From Clostridiales bacterium (lineage in GTDB: Bacteria > Bacillota > Clostridia > Saccharofermentanales > Saccharofermentanaceae), in the NCBI GenBank assembly GCA_017513085.1, contig JAFWDK010000003.1:48573-112572 (forward strand): a stretch of 64,000 nucleotides of DNA, written 5' to 3'. Made by a program: the position numbers and the translations under genes. Below, piece after piece: positions 9,627 to 18,203 of this stretch. How positions within the stretch are numbered: the stretch's first letter is position 1; each line of letters begins with the position of its first letter. Under the pieces are notes generated by a model. That model was not told where the DNA came from, did no database searches, and was given only the letters and a program-made list of their open reading frames with translations.

Positions 9627-10619
9627 TTACAAATCGTTTTCTAACACTTTTCGCTCACGGTATTCTTTGGGACTCATTCCGAACCGTTCCCGGAAAGACT
9701 TGGAGAAATAACTCATATTGTTATACCCTGCACGTGTTGCGGCTTCAGAAACATTCATCCGGGTCTCGCAAAGAAGAGATGCCGCATACTCCAGCCGCAT
9801 CTCCTGCACGTATGCATGCAGGGATGTATCATACATCATCCGGAACAAACGGTTGAGCTTACTAAGACTCATGGCCAGGGACTTTGCGATATTCGGCGCG
9901 CTGTAGTCATCGTACGGGACCAGCTGGATCTTCTCTCGGAGATGCTCGACCGAAAGACGGTCCTGAGGATCGATATATACTTCCTTTTTCACGTTTCCAC
10001 TCTCTCCATTAACAATACCGAAAAGCACCTGTGCCGTCAGTTCGATCATTTTTGTCTCCAGATAGACATCTTTAAACTCCGCATAGCGGTCGGCACTGTC
10101 GATCTCAGATAGGATCCTGAACATCTCCGGCGTAATACGTGTTTTCATTACCCGAGCAAAAACCAGCTTCTCGATCCGATCGCTCTCTCCCTTCGGAAAA
10201 AGCATATGAAGAAGTTCGGAAAAGCGCGATGTTTTCATCTGCAGGCTACGGAACTGATAATGCCGTCCGCTGGGGTAAAACATAGAGGTGCCGATGTTAT
10301 CATTCCTGTAGATACACACCTCCCCCCGTTTCATGATCACCTTCTGAAAACGTGGCGAGGCGGGATCCTCTCCCACCTGCCACTCGATATCCTGATTAAG
10401 ATTGAATATGATCTGCACTTCATCCATCCCTGCATTATCACATTTCTTTGCGTCCGTATCCTTGGTAAAGGACAGATCCCAGCGGTAGTACAGGACATCA
10501 TTCCTGGACTTTTCCTTCCGGATCTTCGCCGTGCCGATCTCCTCAGGAAACCCGGCCGCGCCATCCATATACTGATACAGTTCTTCCGTGCTGATCATGT
10601 TTTTTCTTTCTTTACTCAT
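9627..10619 (-). CDS. AraC-family transcriptional regulator
   Basis: 330 residues: an N-terminal ligand-binding region of about 220 residues and a C-terminal double helix-turn-helix (about 235-325) with the typical end GYNNMSYFSKSFRERFGMSP. Its start overlaps the stop of the preceding ABC gene as TAATG, so it is cotranscribed with pair A (10619-14121) and lies just upstream of pair B. A YbtA-like role, in which the imported siderophore or metallophore complex activates the import operon, is an inference from context. Confidence 0.85.
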   Translation of the reverse strand: MSKERKNMISTEELYQYMDGAAGFPEEIGTAKIRKEKSRNDVLYYRWDLSFTKDTDAKKCDNAGMDEVQIIFNLNQDIEWQVGEDPASPRFQKVIMKRGEVCIYRNDNIGTSMFYPSGRHYQFRSLQMKTSRFSELLHMLFPKGESDRIEKLVFARVMKTRITPEMFRILSEIDSADRYAEFKDVYLETKMIELTAQVLFGIVNGESGNVKKEVYIDPQDRLSVEHLREKIQLVPYDDYSAPNIAKSLAMSLSKLNRLFRMMYDTSLHAYVQEMRLEYAASLLCETRMNVSEAATRAGYNNMSYFSKSFRERFGMSPKEYRERKVLENDL

Positions 10620-12355
10620 TACTCCATCTTCCAGTTCTGTGAAAGCATCTGCTGCTCTGTCATATGACGGTAGAGACTGTCTTTTCCCATCAATTCCGAA
10701 GGGGTTCCTTCTTCTGCGACGACACCGTCCTTCAGCACAACGATATGATCCGCATTAGCGATCGTACGCATACGGTGGGCGATAATCATTACGGTCTTAT
10801 TCCTGATCAGGCGGGAAAGCGCTTCCTGGATCACTGTCTCATTTTCAGCATCGAGAGAGGCTGTCGCTTCATCGAGAAGAATGATCGGTGCATCCTTCAG
10901 AAAAGCTCTTGCGATAGAGATACGCTGACGTTCTCCTCCGGAAAGTTCACTTCCGTTTTCTCCGATCCTTGTGTTGTATCCTTCCGGAAGGAGCGATACG
11001 AACTCTTCACAGTTGGCTAATCTCGCCGCTTCCTTTACTTCATCATCAGTTGCTCCTGCCTTACCGATGCGGATATTCTCCAATACACTGTTATTGAACA
11101 GCGTGACATCCTGGAACACAATGGAATACTTCTGCAAAAGAGTCTCCGGATCAATACCGGAAATATCCGTGCCTCCCAATGTGATCTTACCTTCCGTCGG
11201 ATCCCAGAAACGGGCTGCCAGTCGGGAGATCGTCGTTTTTCCTCCACCTGAAGGACCGATCAATGCAGTCACCTCGCCCTGCTTGGCTGTAAAGCTTACA
11301 TCCTTCAGGACCGTAGTATCATCCGAATACTGAAAACCTACATGATCGAAAGTAATATCATATCCGGTGTTCGACAGGTGATCCGTTCCAGTCTGGATCT
11401 TATGTGAAAGCACTTCATCCAGACGTTCACTCTGGATTCCGATGGAAATGATCGCAGCAAAATTCTGTAGTGTGATCTGCATCGGATCGTAAAGCCGCGA
11501 AACCAGCATAAGGAACATAAAGAAGGTAAGTATCGATATACTTCCATCAGCAAACAGAGCTCCTCCAACCAAAGCCGTCGTTCCGATACCGAGTTTCAGG
11601 ATAATGGCTGCGGAATTGACATATACGGCCATTTTCAGTTCAGTGAAAAGAGCCATTTTTTCCACTTTCCGGATCTTGTTCTCCAGGCCGTCCATATATT
11701 TTCCCTCCGCATTATTCGCGCGCAGGTCACGGATCGATTCCAGGCACTCCTGGATCCCATCTGCCATATCCATTTTGATCGCTGTATTTTTCCGAATAGC
11801 TCTTTTTTCTGCACCGGAGCAACTGAGCACGATCAGAAACGCTATCGGGATCACCCAGAAACTGGCAAGTGCCATACGCCAATCGAAGAAGAAGAAGAGA
11901 CTGATTCCGACCAGACTTGTAGAAATGAGTGCGCCGATCAGTTCAGGGATCCAGTGACTGGAAGCTGTTTCGATCGATGCACAGTCTCCCATGATATTGG
12001 TGGTAAGATCCGCAATATTCTTCTTCCCGAAATACGATAGCGGCAATTTACGGAGCTTCTCGGCAAGAGCCGTTCTTCGTACTCCGCTTTCCCGATATGT
12101 AGATAAGAATGTGGCATTATACTGAAGATAATTCGTAAAAGCAATCAGCGCGAGAATAACAGCGCTGGCTATTAAATAGATCCCCAGACGGTCACGGGAA
12201 AGATTATCTTCCAGAAGATCCTTAATAAGCATATAAAGCACACCCGAAGGCATCATCAGGCAGATATTGGTCAGCGCACAGAAAAAACATGCTTTCACCA
12301 TATCTTTAGCGCCTTGTTCTGAAAGCGCATATTTATGCATAAGTTTCTTTATCAT
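10619..12355 (-). CDS. Heterodimeric ABC transporter, permease-ATPase subunit (type II of pair A)
   Basis: 578 residues; membrane domain then ATPase with Walker A GPSGGGKTT, signature LSGGERQR, Walker B IILLDEATA. I chose ATG 12355 (MIKKLMHKYA), two bases after the partner's stop and preceded by GGTAGGTG; the longer frame begins inside the partner gene. C-terminus SQNWKME carries the conserved Trp. Pairs with 12358-14121; the AraC gene follows with a one-base overlap. Confidence 0.85.
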   Translation of the reverse strand: MIKKLMHKYALSEQGAKDMVKACFFCALTNICLMMPSGVLYMLIKDLLEDNLSRDRLGIYLIASAVILALIAFTNYLQYNATFLSTYRESGVRRTALAEKLRKLPLSYFGKKNIADLTTNIMGDCASIETASSHWIPELIGALISTSLVGISLFFFFDWRMALASFWVIPIAFLIVLSCSGAEKRAIRKNTAIKMDMADGIQECLESIRDLRANNAEGKYMDGLENKIRKVEKMALFTELKMAVYVNSAAIILKLGIGTTALVGGALFADGSISILTFFMFLMLVSRLYDPMQITLQNFAAIISIGIQSERLDEVLSHKIQTGTDHLSNTGYDITFDHVGFQYSDDTTVLKDVSFTAKQGEVTALIGPSGGGKTTISRLAARFWDPTEGKITLGGTDISGIDPETLLQKYSIVFQDVTLFNNSVLENIRIGKAGATDDEVKEAARLANCEEFVSLLPEGYNTRIGENGSELSGGERQRISIARAFLKDAPIILLDEATASLDAENETVIQEALSRLIRNKTVMIIAHRMRTIANADHIVVLKDGVVAEEGTPSELMGKDSLYRHMTEQQMLSQNWKME

Positions 12356-12357
12356 TA

Positions 12358-14121
12358 TTACGCACCTACCTTCCACTCGATCGACCGGCTGTATTCATCA
12401 ACCATCCGCTTGTAGAGACCGTTCTGATCCATAAGATCTTTATGTGATCCGCTTTCTACGAGTTTTCCATCTGACAAGACAAAGATCCTGTCCGCGTCGG
12501 CCACGGTACTAAGACGATGTGCGATCATGATCACCGTCTTATCCTTTGCCATTTCCGAGAAAGCCGCCTGAACTTTCGTCTCGTTATCCGGATCGGCAAA
12601 TGCCGTCGCCTCATCCAGGATCAGGATCGGCGCATCTTTTAAAACAGCACGGGCGATCGTGATCCGCTGCTGTTCTCCTCCGGACAGATAGGTTCCCTTT
12701 TCACCCAGGACCGTATGGATCCCGTTCGGAAGCTTATTGATAATGTCCATGCACTGTGCTTTTTCCAGAGCCGCCAGAACCTCTTCTTCCGTCGCGGAAG
12801 GTCTTCCCATCCGAACATTTTCCAGGATCGATGTCTTGATCAACCGGCTGTCCTGAAATACGAAGGACACCTGTCCCATCAGTTCCGACGAAGACATATC
12901 CTTGATATCCACTCCACCGATAGATATCTTTCCCTCACTCACATCGAAAAAGCGCACCAGAAGCTCCGCCAAAGTAGTTTTTCCTGATCCTGAAGGTCCG
13001 ACCAGTGCAACATGTTCGCCGGGACGGATCGAAAGAGAAATATCCGATACCGCATCTCTTGTTGCATCTTTATAACGATAGCTGACATGTTCCAGTTCAA
13101 TACTGCTGTCCTTGGCCGAAAGCGAGCTTTTCGATTCCGGGAGAGGTTCAATAGCCAGGACCTGATCTACACGTTTCAGCGCATCGATCAACGTCATTTC
13201 CGCTTCGCCGGAATAAGCAACCTTGGTTAGTGCTACCGTGATCAGCGGTGTTACGATAATGTAGTACATGACATTCAGAATATCGGCATTGGCGATACCG
13301 TCGCCTGTAATAAGAAAAGCCGATACAACGAGTGCCAGAAAAATCGCATTTATACAAGTCATGAATGCGATCATGGGTTTACGGAGCATGAGCGTGTAGT
13401 CTGTCGACCATTTTCCGAAATCATCGATCGATTTTTTAAATCTTGCAAATGAATGCACGGTCTGACCGAAAGTCTTCACTACCGGGATTCCGCGTACGTA
13501 CTCTGTCGCTTCACTGCTCATGACCTCAAGGGCACTCTGATACTCCCCCATTTTTTCCTGCATGTTCTTCCCCATCATAGTCATCATAAAGCAAAACCCG
13601 ATGATTGCAGGGATCACGCAGATCAGACCGATCTTCCAGTTAAATGCAAGTACCAGAACAATAAGACCCACAGGGGTAACTGCCGCGACGGTCTTATCTG
13701 CCAGATTATGGGCGATATATGTTTCAGTTGCCGCGGTCGAATCATTCACGATACGGCGGATCTTGCCGGTTCCGTCTTCATCAAAAACGCCCAAAGGCAG
13801 CGTAATGATCCTTCTCATCAATGCGCTCCTCATATTCGCTTGAACCCGGAACGCAGCAATGTGCGTGCACAACAGCGCCAGAATATAAACCAGAAGCGCT
13901 CCGATGATCAATCCTACCGCCAGCCATGCGTGTCCGGTGATCAGATCCGGGTCCTGTCCCTCTACCGCGATCTTAATGATCTTCCATAACTCATAAAACG
14001 GGATAAGTGTCATAACACCACTAACACCGGCCAGGACCCTTCCTATCAGGATCAGGTTCTTGTGACCGCCTGCATAATTCCGTATGAGCTTCATGTGATC
14101 ATACTTTTCAACTTTTGCCAA
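12358..14121 (-). CDS. Heterodimeric ABC transporter, permease-ATPase subunit (type I of pair A)
   Basis: 587 residues with a TTG start at 14121 supported by AAGGAG nine bases upstream. Walker A GPSGSGKTT, signature LSGGEQQR, Walker B ILILDEATA; membrane-domain motif GTGKIRRI followed by ATETYIAH, the hallmark shared by the four type I subunits in the window. First gene of the transcript 12358-10619-9627, directly behind a perfect operator (14144-14159). Likely forms a heterodimer with the next gene; possible siderophore-type importer by context. Confidence 0.85.
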   Translation of the reverse strand: MAKVEKYDHMKLIRNYAGGHKNLILIGRVLAGVSGVMTLIPFYELWKIIKIAVEGQDPDLITGHAWLAVGLIIGALLVYILALLCTHIAAFRVQANMRSALMRRIITLPLGVFDEDGTGKIRRIVNDSTAATETYIAHNLADKTVAAVTPVGLIVLVLAFNWKIGLICVIPAIIGFCFMMTMMGKNMQEKMGEYQSALEVMSSEATEYVRGIPVVKTFGQTVHSFARFKKSIDDFGKWSTDYTLMLRKPMIAFMTCINAIFLALVVSAFLITGDGIANADILNVMYYIIVTPLITVALTKVAYSGEAEMTLIDALKRVDQVLAIEPLPESKSSLSAKDSSIELEHVSYRYKDATRDAVSDISLSIRPGEHVALVGPSGSGKTTLAELLVRFFDVSEGKISIGGVDIKDMSSSELMGQVSFVFQDSRLIKTSILENVRMGRPSATEEEVLAALEKAQCMDIINKLPNGIHTVLGEKGTYLSGGEQQRITIARAVLKDAPILILDEATAFADPDNETKVQAAFSEMAKDKTVIMIAHRLSTVADADRIFVLSDGKLVESGSHKDLMDQNGLYKRMVDEYSRSIEWKVGA

Positions 14122-14143
14122 ATTAAATCACTCCTTTTTTCTA

Positions 14144-14159
14144 GTTAGCTATCGCTAAC
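14144..14159 (-). promoter_or_regulatory. GTTAGC-N4-GCTAAC operator before ABC pair A
   Basis: GTTAGC TATC GCTAAC, both arms intact, 22 bases upstream of the TTG start at 14121 and immediately before its AAGGAG ribosome site. It lies between the tetR terminator and the ABC operon, so the operon must have its own promoter here. Confidence 0.7.
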
Positions 14160-14180
14160 CGTCAAACGATAACTTATACA

Positions 14181-14203
14181 ATAAAAAAGAGCCTTGCGGC
14201 TCT
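14181..14203 (-). terminator. Intrinsic terminator of the TetR gene
   Basis: Minus-strand stem AGAGCC / GGCTCT with loop GCAA followed by TTTTTATTG. It separates the TetR gene from the downstream ABC operon. Confidence 0.8.
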
Positions 14204-14206
14204 CTT

Positions 14207-14824
14207 CTATTTCACACCCATGATCTTCAGCCATCCCGGCATGAAGAACTCTTCTAATGTATTCAGATAACTTAGGATCTTTTCGTCTTCCTCTTCATGG
14301 AGGATCGACTCAAAGCAAGCCGATAAATACGCAGTGAGCAGCATATGTAATTCTGTTTCACTGATTTCTTTTACCGGATAACCTTTCTCTTTAAAATACT
14401 CCAAAGCACGCATAAATTCCTTCTGATTCTCGATGACGAAATCATGTACGAAATTCTCATATTTCGTTCCCTTCGAACCATTGAGCAAAAGGCGGAATTC
14501 TTCTTTCTTCGGAAGGATCACAGTCTTGATCAGATCCATGATCGTTTCATCAAAAAGCTTCTCTTCACTTTCCTTGCGTGCTGTCATTTCGTATTTGATC
14601 CGGATATGCCGTTTGGTCCAGTTTTCAATTTCTGAAACCAGGGGGGAAACAATTGCCTCAAACATGGATGCCTTGTCGGGATAATGCCGATAAAGTCCGG
14701 CGGAAGTCATGCCCGCACGGGAACCGATGCTACGGATCGATGCAGCTTCAAATCCTTTTTCAAGAAACTCTTCCTTGATCGCCCGGTTCACTTTGATGTG
14801 ACTTGCAGACTTATCTCTTGGCAT
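14207..14824 (-). CDS. TetR/AcrR-family regulator
   Basis: 205 residues. The N-terminal TetR helix-turn-helix spans about residues 12-58 (SIRSIGSRAGMTSAGLYRHY); the rest is a helical ligand-binding domain. The start is MPRDKSASH at 14824, because AAAGGAAG lies ten bases upstream; the longer frame from 14854 would place that ribosome site inside the coding region. Its ribosome site and start codon are complementary to a segment just after the gpmA stop (see 14822-14917). Likely controls the adjacent ABC pair, itself, or both. Confidence 0.87.
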   Translation of the reverse strand: MPRDKSASHIKVNRAIKEEFLEKGFEAASIRSIGSRAGMTSAGLYRHYPDKASMFEAIVSPLVSEIENWTKRHIRIKYEMTARKESEEKLFDETIMDLIKTVILPKKEEFRLLLNGSKGTKYENFVHDFVIENQKEFMRALEYFKEKGYPVKEISETELHMLLTAYLSACFESILHEEEDEKILSYLNTLEEFFMPGWLKIMGVK

Positions 14825-14917
14825 GAACAACAGACTTCCTTTCATTGTGATCATCGTTAGCTATCATTGATAACCTACATAATCATGCACCATAAAAGGA
14901 AGTCTGTCAAGTTCATG
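14822..14917 (-). promoter_or_regulatory. Inverted repeat able to mask the TetR ribosome site in read-through RNA
   Basis: On the minus strand the segment 14917-14894, directly after the gpmA stop, pairs with 14842-14822, which contains the AAAGGAAG ribosome site and ATG of the TetR gene: 12 bases (CAGACTTCCTTT) plus seven bases (CATGAAC) interrupted by a small internal loop. RNA read through from the feo-gpmA operon would fold and hide the start; RNA started inside the loop, near the operator at 14856, would lack the upstream arm. Confidence 0.6.
14856..14874 (-). promoter_or_regulatory. Degenerate GTTAGC-type site before the TetR gene
   Basis: GTTAGC and GATAAC arms are separated by seven bases instead of four, so this may be a weak copy of the common operator or the TetR protein's own site. 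It lies 32 bases before the TetR start. Confidence 0.35.
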
Positions 14918-14918
14918 A

Positions 14919-15665
14919 TCAAGCTTTTTTACCCTGATTTGCCACAGCTTCCATCTTCGCTTTCAAAGCTTCCTGATCACCGAGATAGTAGTGATTCAGA
15001 ACACGGAAATCATCATCAAATTCATATACCAGTGGAACAGCTGTCGGAATATTGACGCCGATGATCTCTTCGGAAGACAGGTTATCAAAATACTTCACAA
15101 GAGCACGGAGCGAGTTACCGTGAGCCGCGATCACCACTCTCTTTCCCGCCTTCATTTCCGGCTTGATCACCTCTTCAAAATACGGGATCACGCGCTCTAT
15201 CGTCGTTTCCAGACTTTCATTCTTCGGAAGAAGCGAAACATCCACATCCCGGAACATAGCCTGCTTTGTCGCAGAACGCTCATCGTCGTCAGAAAGCTCC
15301 GGCGGTTTTACGTCGAAAGAACGTCTCCAGATCTTTACCTGCTCCTCACCGTATTTTTCGGCAGTTTCAGACTTATTCAACCCCTGTAGCGCACCGTAGT
15401 GGCGTTCGTTCAGTTTCCATGACTTCACGACAGGGAGCCAGGCTCTGTCCATCTCATCCAGCGCAATATTCAGCGTATGGATCGCACGCTTCAGATAGGA
15501 AGTGAAACAAATATCAAAGTCATATCCTTCAGCAAGAAGCATCTGTCCTGCCGCCTTTGCCTCCTCTCTTCCCTTTTCGCTCAGATCCACATCTGTCCAC
15601 CCGGTGAACAGGTTGAGCTTATTCCATTCACTTTCTCCATGTCGGATCAATACTAATTTCATCAT
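14919..15665 (-). CDS. gpmA: 2,3-bisphosphoglycerate-dependent phosphoglycerate mutase
   Basis: 248 residues, the usual length of the dimeric or tetrameric cofactor-dependent enzyme that interconverts 3- and 2-phosphoglycerate in glycolysis. The catalytic RHGESEWN is at residues 9-16, the family motif [13 protein letters not shown] follows, and the second active-site His is in AHGNSLRA. No metal is needed, unlike the Mn-dependent GpmI type. AAGGAGAG precedes tandem ATG codons (15665, 15662). The gene is only 29 bases after the HMA gene, so it appears to be the last gene of the feo operon, an unusual place for a glycolytic enzyme. Confidence 0.95.
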   Translation of the reverse strand: MMKLVLIRHGESEWNKLNLFTGWTDVDLSEKGREEAKAAGQMLLAEGYDFDICFTSYLKRAIHTLNIALDEMDRAWLPVVKSWKLNERHYGALQGLNKSETAEKYGEEQVKIWRRSFDVKPPELSDDDERSATKQAMFRDVDVSLLPKNESLETTIERVIPYFEEVIKPEMKAGKRVVIAAHGNSLRALVKYFDNLSSEEIIGVNIPTAVPLVYEFDDDFRVLNHYYLGDQEALKAKMEAVANQGKKA

Positions 15666-15694
15666 GATTCATCTCTCCTTTATATATGATTCTA

Positions 15695-15949
15695 TTAACC
15701 AAACAATCCGAAAAGTTTTTTCTCATAAGGAGCCGCCTGAACCGACAGGACCGTATATCCTGTCTCGCGGATCGCTTCTTTGAGTTGTTGCATATCTGGT
15801 CTTTCTTCCGCGACAAAAGAACTCTCCCCTTTGCTATGGGAGCTCTTGACCTTCTTGGCTCCCGGGATGGTTTTCCTTATCACTTCATTGATATGCGCCT
15901 CACACATACTGCATGCCATACCTTCAATTTTCATCGTGATCTGATACAT
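15695..15949 (-). CDS. Small heavy-metal-associated (HMA) domain protein
   Basis: 84 residues forming one ferredoxin-like HMA fold with the metal-binding motif GMACSMC (Cys 13 and 16). Such proteins carry soft or transition metals as cytosolic chaperones, best known for Cu(I). It lies ten bases after feoB, so here it may buffer or deliver metal linked to ferrous iron uptake; the bound metal is not known. The C-terminal 20 residues (KKLFGLFG) extend beyond the usual domain. Confidence 0.85.
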   Translation of the reverse strand: MYQITMKIEGMACSMCEAHINEVIRKTIPGAKKVKSSHSKGESSFVAEERPDMQQLKEAIRETGYTVLSVQAAPYEKKLFGLFG

Positions 15950-15959
15950 ATTGACTCCT

Positions 15960-17828
15960 TTACATAAACAAAGCTGCTACATGATAAACAATGCAGGATA
16001 GGAGCAGTGCTGATCCGAAATAGAAGATGGCTACCCGTGCTGTCCACTTTAAGGAATGGGACTCACGATAAGTCGTAGAGAGAGCCATCACGCACGGAAT
16101 ATTGAACGTCACGGCAAACATGAATGCCAGAGCTTCTGCCGAAGAGACCGCATTACTCATGACCGTAGAAAGCGTACCTGCATCCGCTCCACTTGTTTTA
16201 GCATTAAATGTCGCATTGAGGAGTGAATTATCACCTACAAATACAGAGTTCAGGACACCGAGAACTGCTTCTTTTGCAAAGGCCGAGCTTAAGAATGCCA
16301 TAAAAGTACGCCATCCCATACCGAAGAACTTGGTCACCGGCTCGATCGCCGTACCGGCTTTATAAAGGATACTGTCTTCAACTTTTCCGCTTCCACTGTA
16401 TGAAAGTGCCCAGAACAGAAGCGAGATCAAGGTCACCGTCCGAAGCGCACGGAAGAAGATATCGGAAGACTTAAAGAAGGATTCTTTCCAGATATGTTTC
16501 CAGTGAGCTTTGTGATACGGCGGAAGCTCCATGATCATACCGGTACGGCTCTCAATAGGTGCAAGTTTTTTACCGAAGATCTTGGATACAAGAAAGATCA
16601 TCACAAAGATATAAAGAAGGATCCCGATGCAGATCAGCAGCGTTCCCCATGCCGGGAAGAACATACCGGAAATGACCGGCACGATCGCCCAGATCGATGC
16701 ACACGGGATGGCCCATACTGCTGCCATCGCCAGCATCTTCTGTCCCCAGTTATCCATGACACGGGTACCACAGGAACCTCCGATCGTACAGCCGAACCCC
16801 ATAAGAAGCGGAGCGACCGCCTTGCCTTGAAGGCCGATCTTGCTTAATACGCCATCGAACTGATATGCGGCTCTTGCCAAAAAACCAACTTCTTCCAGGA
16901 AGCCGAAAACAAGATTTACACCAAGTACAAAAGCGGCCATAGAAAGAGAGAAATAGACTACATTCGGCAGCATCAGACTGAATATCGATACCAGCCATGG
17001 ATGAACGTTCCATCCCGTCAAAGCATCTGCGATCGGCCCGCTGGTATACTGTGGAATCATGGATCCAATGCTCATAAACGGAATACAAATGATCATCGCC
17101 ACCAAGAAAGCTAGAAGAATAATACCGATAGTAACAACTTTTCCAAGGACCGGACGGATCGCGATACGGTCAAATTTAGATAAGGAATACTTTTCATCTT
17201 TGGTTTTCGTTACGCCATCGAGGATCTCCGAAACCCACTGGAATTTCGTTTCACTTTCTGCCTTCAGCTGATCCGCGCTCATCTTATCCTTTGCTCCATT
17301 TCCCGAAGCCAGATAGGGAGCCGAGGAAAGAGTATGCGGAGCAGAGAGTTCCTTCACGATCAACTCTTTCAGTTTCCCATATTCTTTTCCTTCCGCCGCT
17401 GTGAACGGAAGGACCGGGATACCCAGACGCGAGGAAAGAAGATCAACATCAATAGTTTTGTTCTGCTTTTCCGCCACGTCCATCATGTTCAGGATCAGGA
17501 TCGCAGGTTTCCCCATCGAGGCAAATTCCGATACCATATACATGCTTCTCTCAAGCTGGGAAGCATCGACCAGTATACATACCAGATCAGCTTTCCCGCT
17601 TTTTATAAAATCCTCTGTGATGATCTCTTCATCCGAGTTTCCGGAAAGCGCGTAGCTGCCGGGAAGGTCAACCAGATTATATTTCGTTCCGTTATAAGAA
17701 AAAGAACCATCCTTCTTTTCGACAGTCTTACACGGCCAGTTACCAACATGCTGACGGGCACCGGTCAATTGATTAAATACAGTGGACTTACCGGAGTTCG
17801 GCTGTCCCAGAAGTGCAATCGTGCTCAT
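15960..17828 (-). CDS. feoB: Ferrous iron transport protein B
   Basis: 622 residues. The N-terminal GTPase has G1 GQPNSGKST, DLPGSYAL as G3, and NMMD as G4; the membrane domain begins near residue 235 and contains the FeoB gate motifs (PLLMGFGCT). The start is ATG 17828, overlapping the feoA stop as TAATG with GGAGGTG ahead; the longer frame from 17861 runs into feoA. It is shorter than the E. coli protein, as in many Gram-positives. It imports Fe2+ across the cytoplasmic membrane. Confidence 0.96.
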   Translation of the reverse strand: MSTIALLGQPNSGKSTVFNQLTGARQHVGNWPCKTVEKKDGSFSYNGTKYNLVDLPGSYALSGNSDEEIITEDFIKSGKADLVCILVDASQLERSMYMVSEFASMGKPAILILNMMDVAEKQNKTIDVDLLSSRLGIPVLPFTAAEGKEYGKLKELIVKELSAPHTLSSAPYLASGNGAKDKMSADQLKAESETKFQWVSEILDGVTKTKDEKYSLSKFDRIAIRPVLGKVVTIGIILLAFLVAMIICIPFMSIGSMIPQYTSGPIADALTGWNVHPWLVSIFSLMLPNVVYFSLSMAAFVLGVNLVFGFLEEVGFLARAAYQFDGVLSKIGLQGKAVAPLLMGFGCTIGGSCGTRVMDNWGQKMLAMAAVWAIPCASIWAIVPVISGMFFPAWGTLLICIGILLYIFVMIFLVSKIFGKKLAPIESRTGMIMELPPYHKAHWKHIWKESFFKSSDIFFRALRTVTLISLLFWALSYSGSGKVEDSILYKAGTAIEPVTKFFGMGWRTFMAFLSSAFAKEAVLGVLNSVFVGDNSLLNATFNAKTSGADAGTLSTVMSNAVSSAEALAFMFAVTFNIPCVMALSTTYRESHSLKWTARVAIFYFGSALLLSCIVYHVAALFM

Positions 17829-18052
17829 TATACCTTCACCTCCACTTCGATCCTCTCGCAATCCTTACGATTCAAAGCCAGAAGTGTTTCCCGCGCATAA
17901 ATCAGAAGCGGCATCTTCTTATCATTACGAACGACCTGTATACGAGTCCCTTCAGTTAATCCGATCGAAGTTACGCGTGACAGGAAATGCGTATCCGAAC
18001 CCAGCGTCCGTATAGTCGCCATCTGATCCACTCTTACATCACTAAGTCTCAT
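17828..18052 (-). CDS. feoA: Ferrous iron transport protein A
   Basis: 74 residues, a single SH3-like FeoA domain (core SDTHFLSRVTSIGLTEGT; C-terminal LALNRKDCERIEVEV). It is the small cytosolic partner of FeoB. The gene is first in the operon feoA-feoB-HMA-gpmA and is preceded by GGGGG-type Shine-Dalgarno sequence and two GTTAGC-type operators, consistent with induction under iron limitation. Confidence 0.92.
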   Translation of the reverse strand: MRLSDVRVDQMATIRTLGSDTHFLSRVTSIGLTEGTRIQVVRNDKKMPLLIYARETLLALNRKDCERIEVEVKV

Positions 18053-18072
18053 TCATTCATCCCCCTTGCATC

Positions 18073-18088
18073 GTTAGCATATGCTAAC
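18073..18088 (-). promoter_or_regulatory. GTTAGC-N4-GCTAAC operator, feoA proximal
   Basis: GTTAGC ATAT GCTAAC, a perfect 16-base palindrome, 21 bases upstream of the feoA start. TATATA-like -10 sequences lie just upstream on the minus strand, so the site would cover the transcription start. Its place before feoAB is the strongest hint that the operator responds to iron. Confidence 0.75.
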
Positions 18089-18149
18089 CCGTATATATTG
18101 ATTAGCCATATTGAAAACGAAAGAAATATATTTTTGCGGAATTTCGCAG

Positions 18150-18165
18150 TTAGTATATGCTAACC
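18150..18165 (-). promoter_or_regulatory. GTTAGC-type operator, feoA distal
   Basis: GTTAGT ATAT GCTAAC, one mismatch, 62 bases from the proximal copy. The two sites bracket the presumed feo promoter and could support looping or cooperative repression. Confidence 0.6.
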
Positions 18166-18203
18166 GTTGTGCAAATGCAAGGGCATTTTAAAGATTTTCT
18201 TTC

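Noticed and set aside
14856..14874. Full member of the GTTAGC operator set
   Set aside because: Arms are separated by seven instead of four bases and one arm is altered, so it is listed only as a degenerate site.
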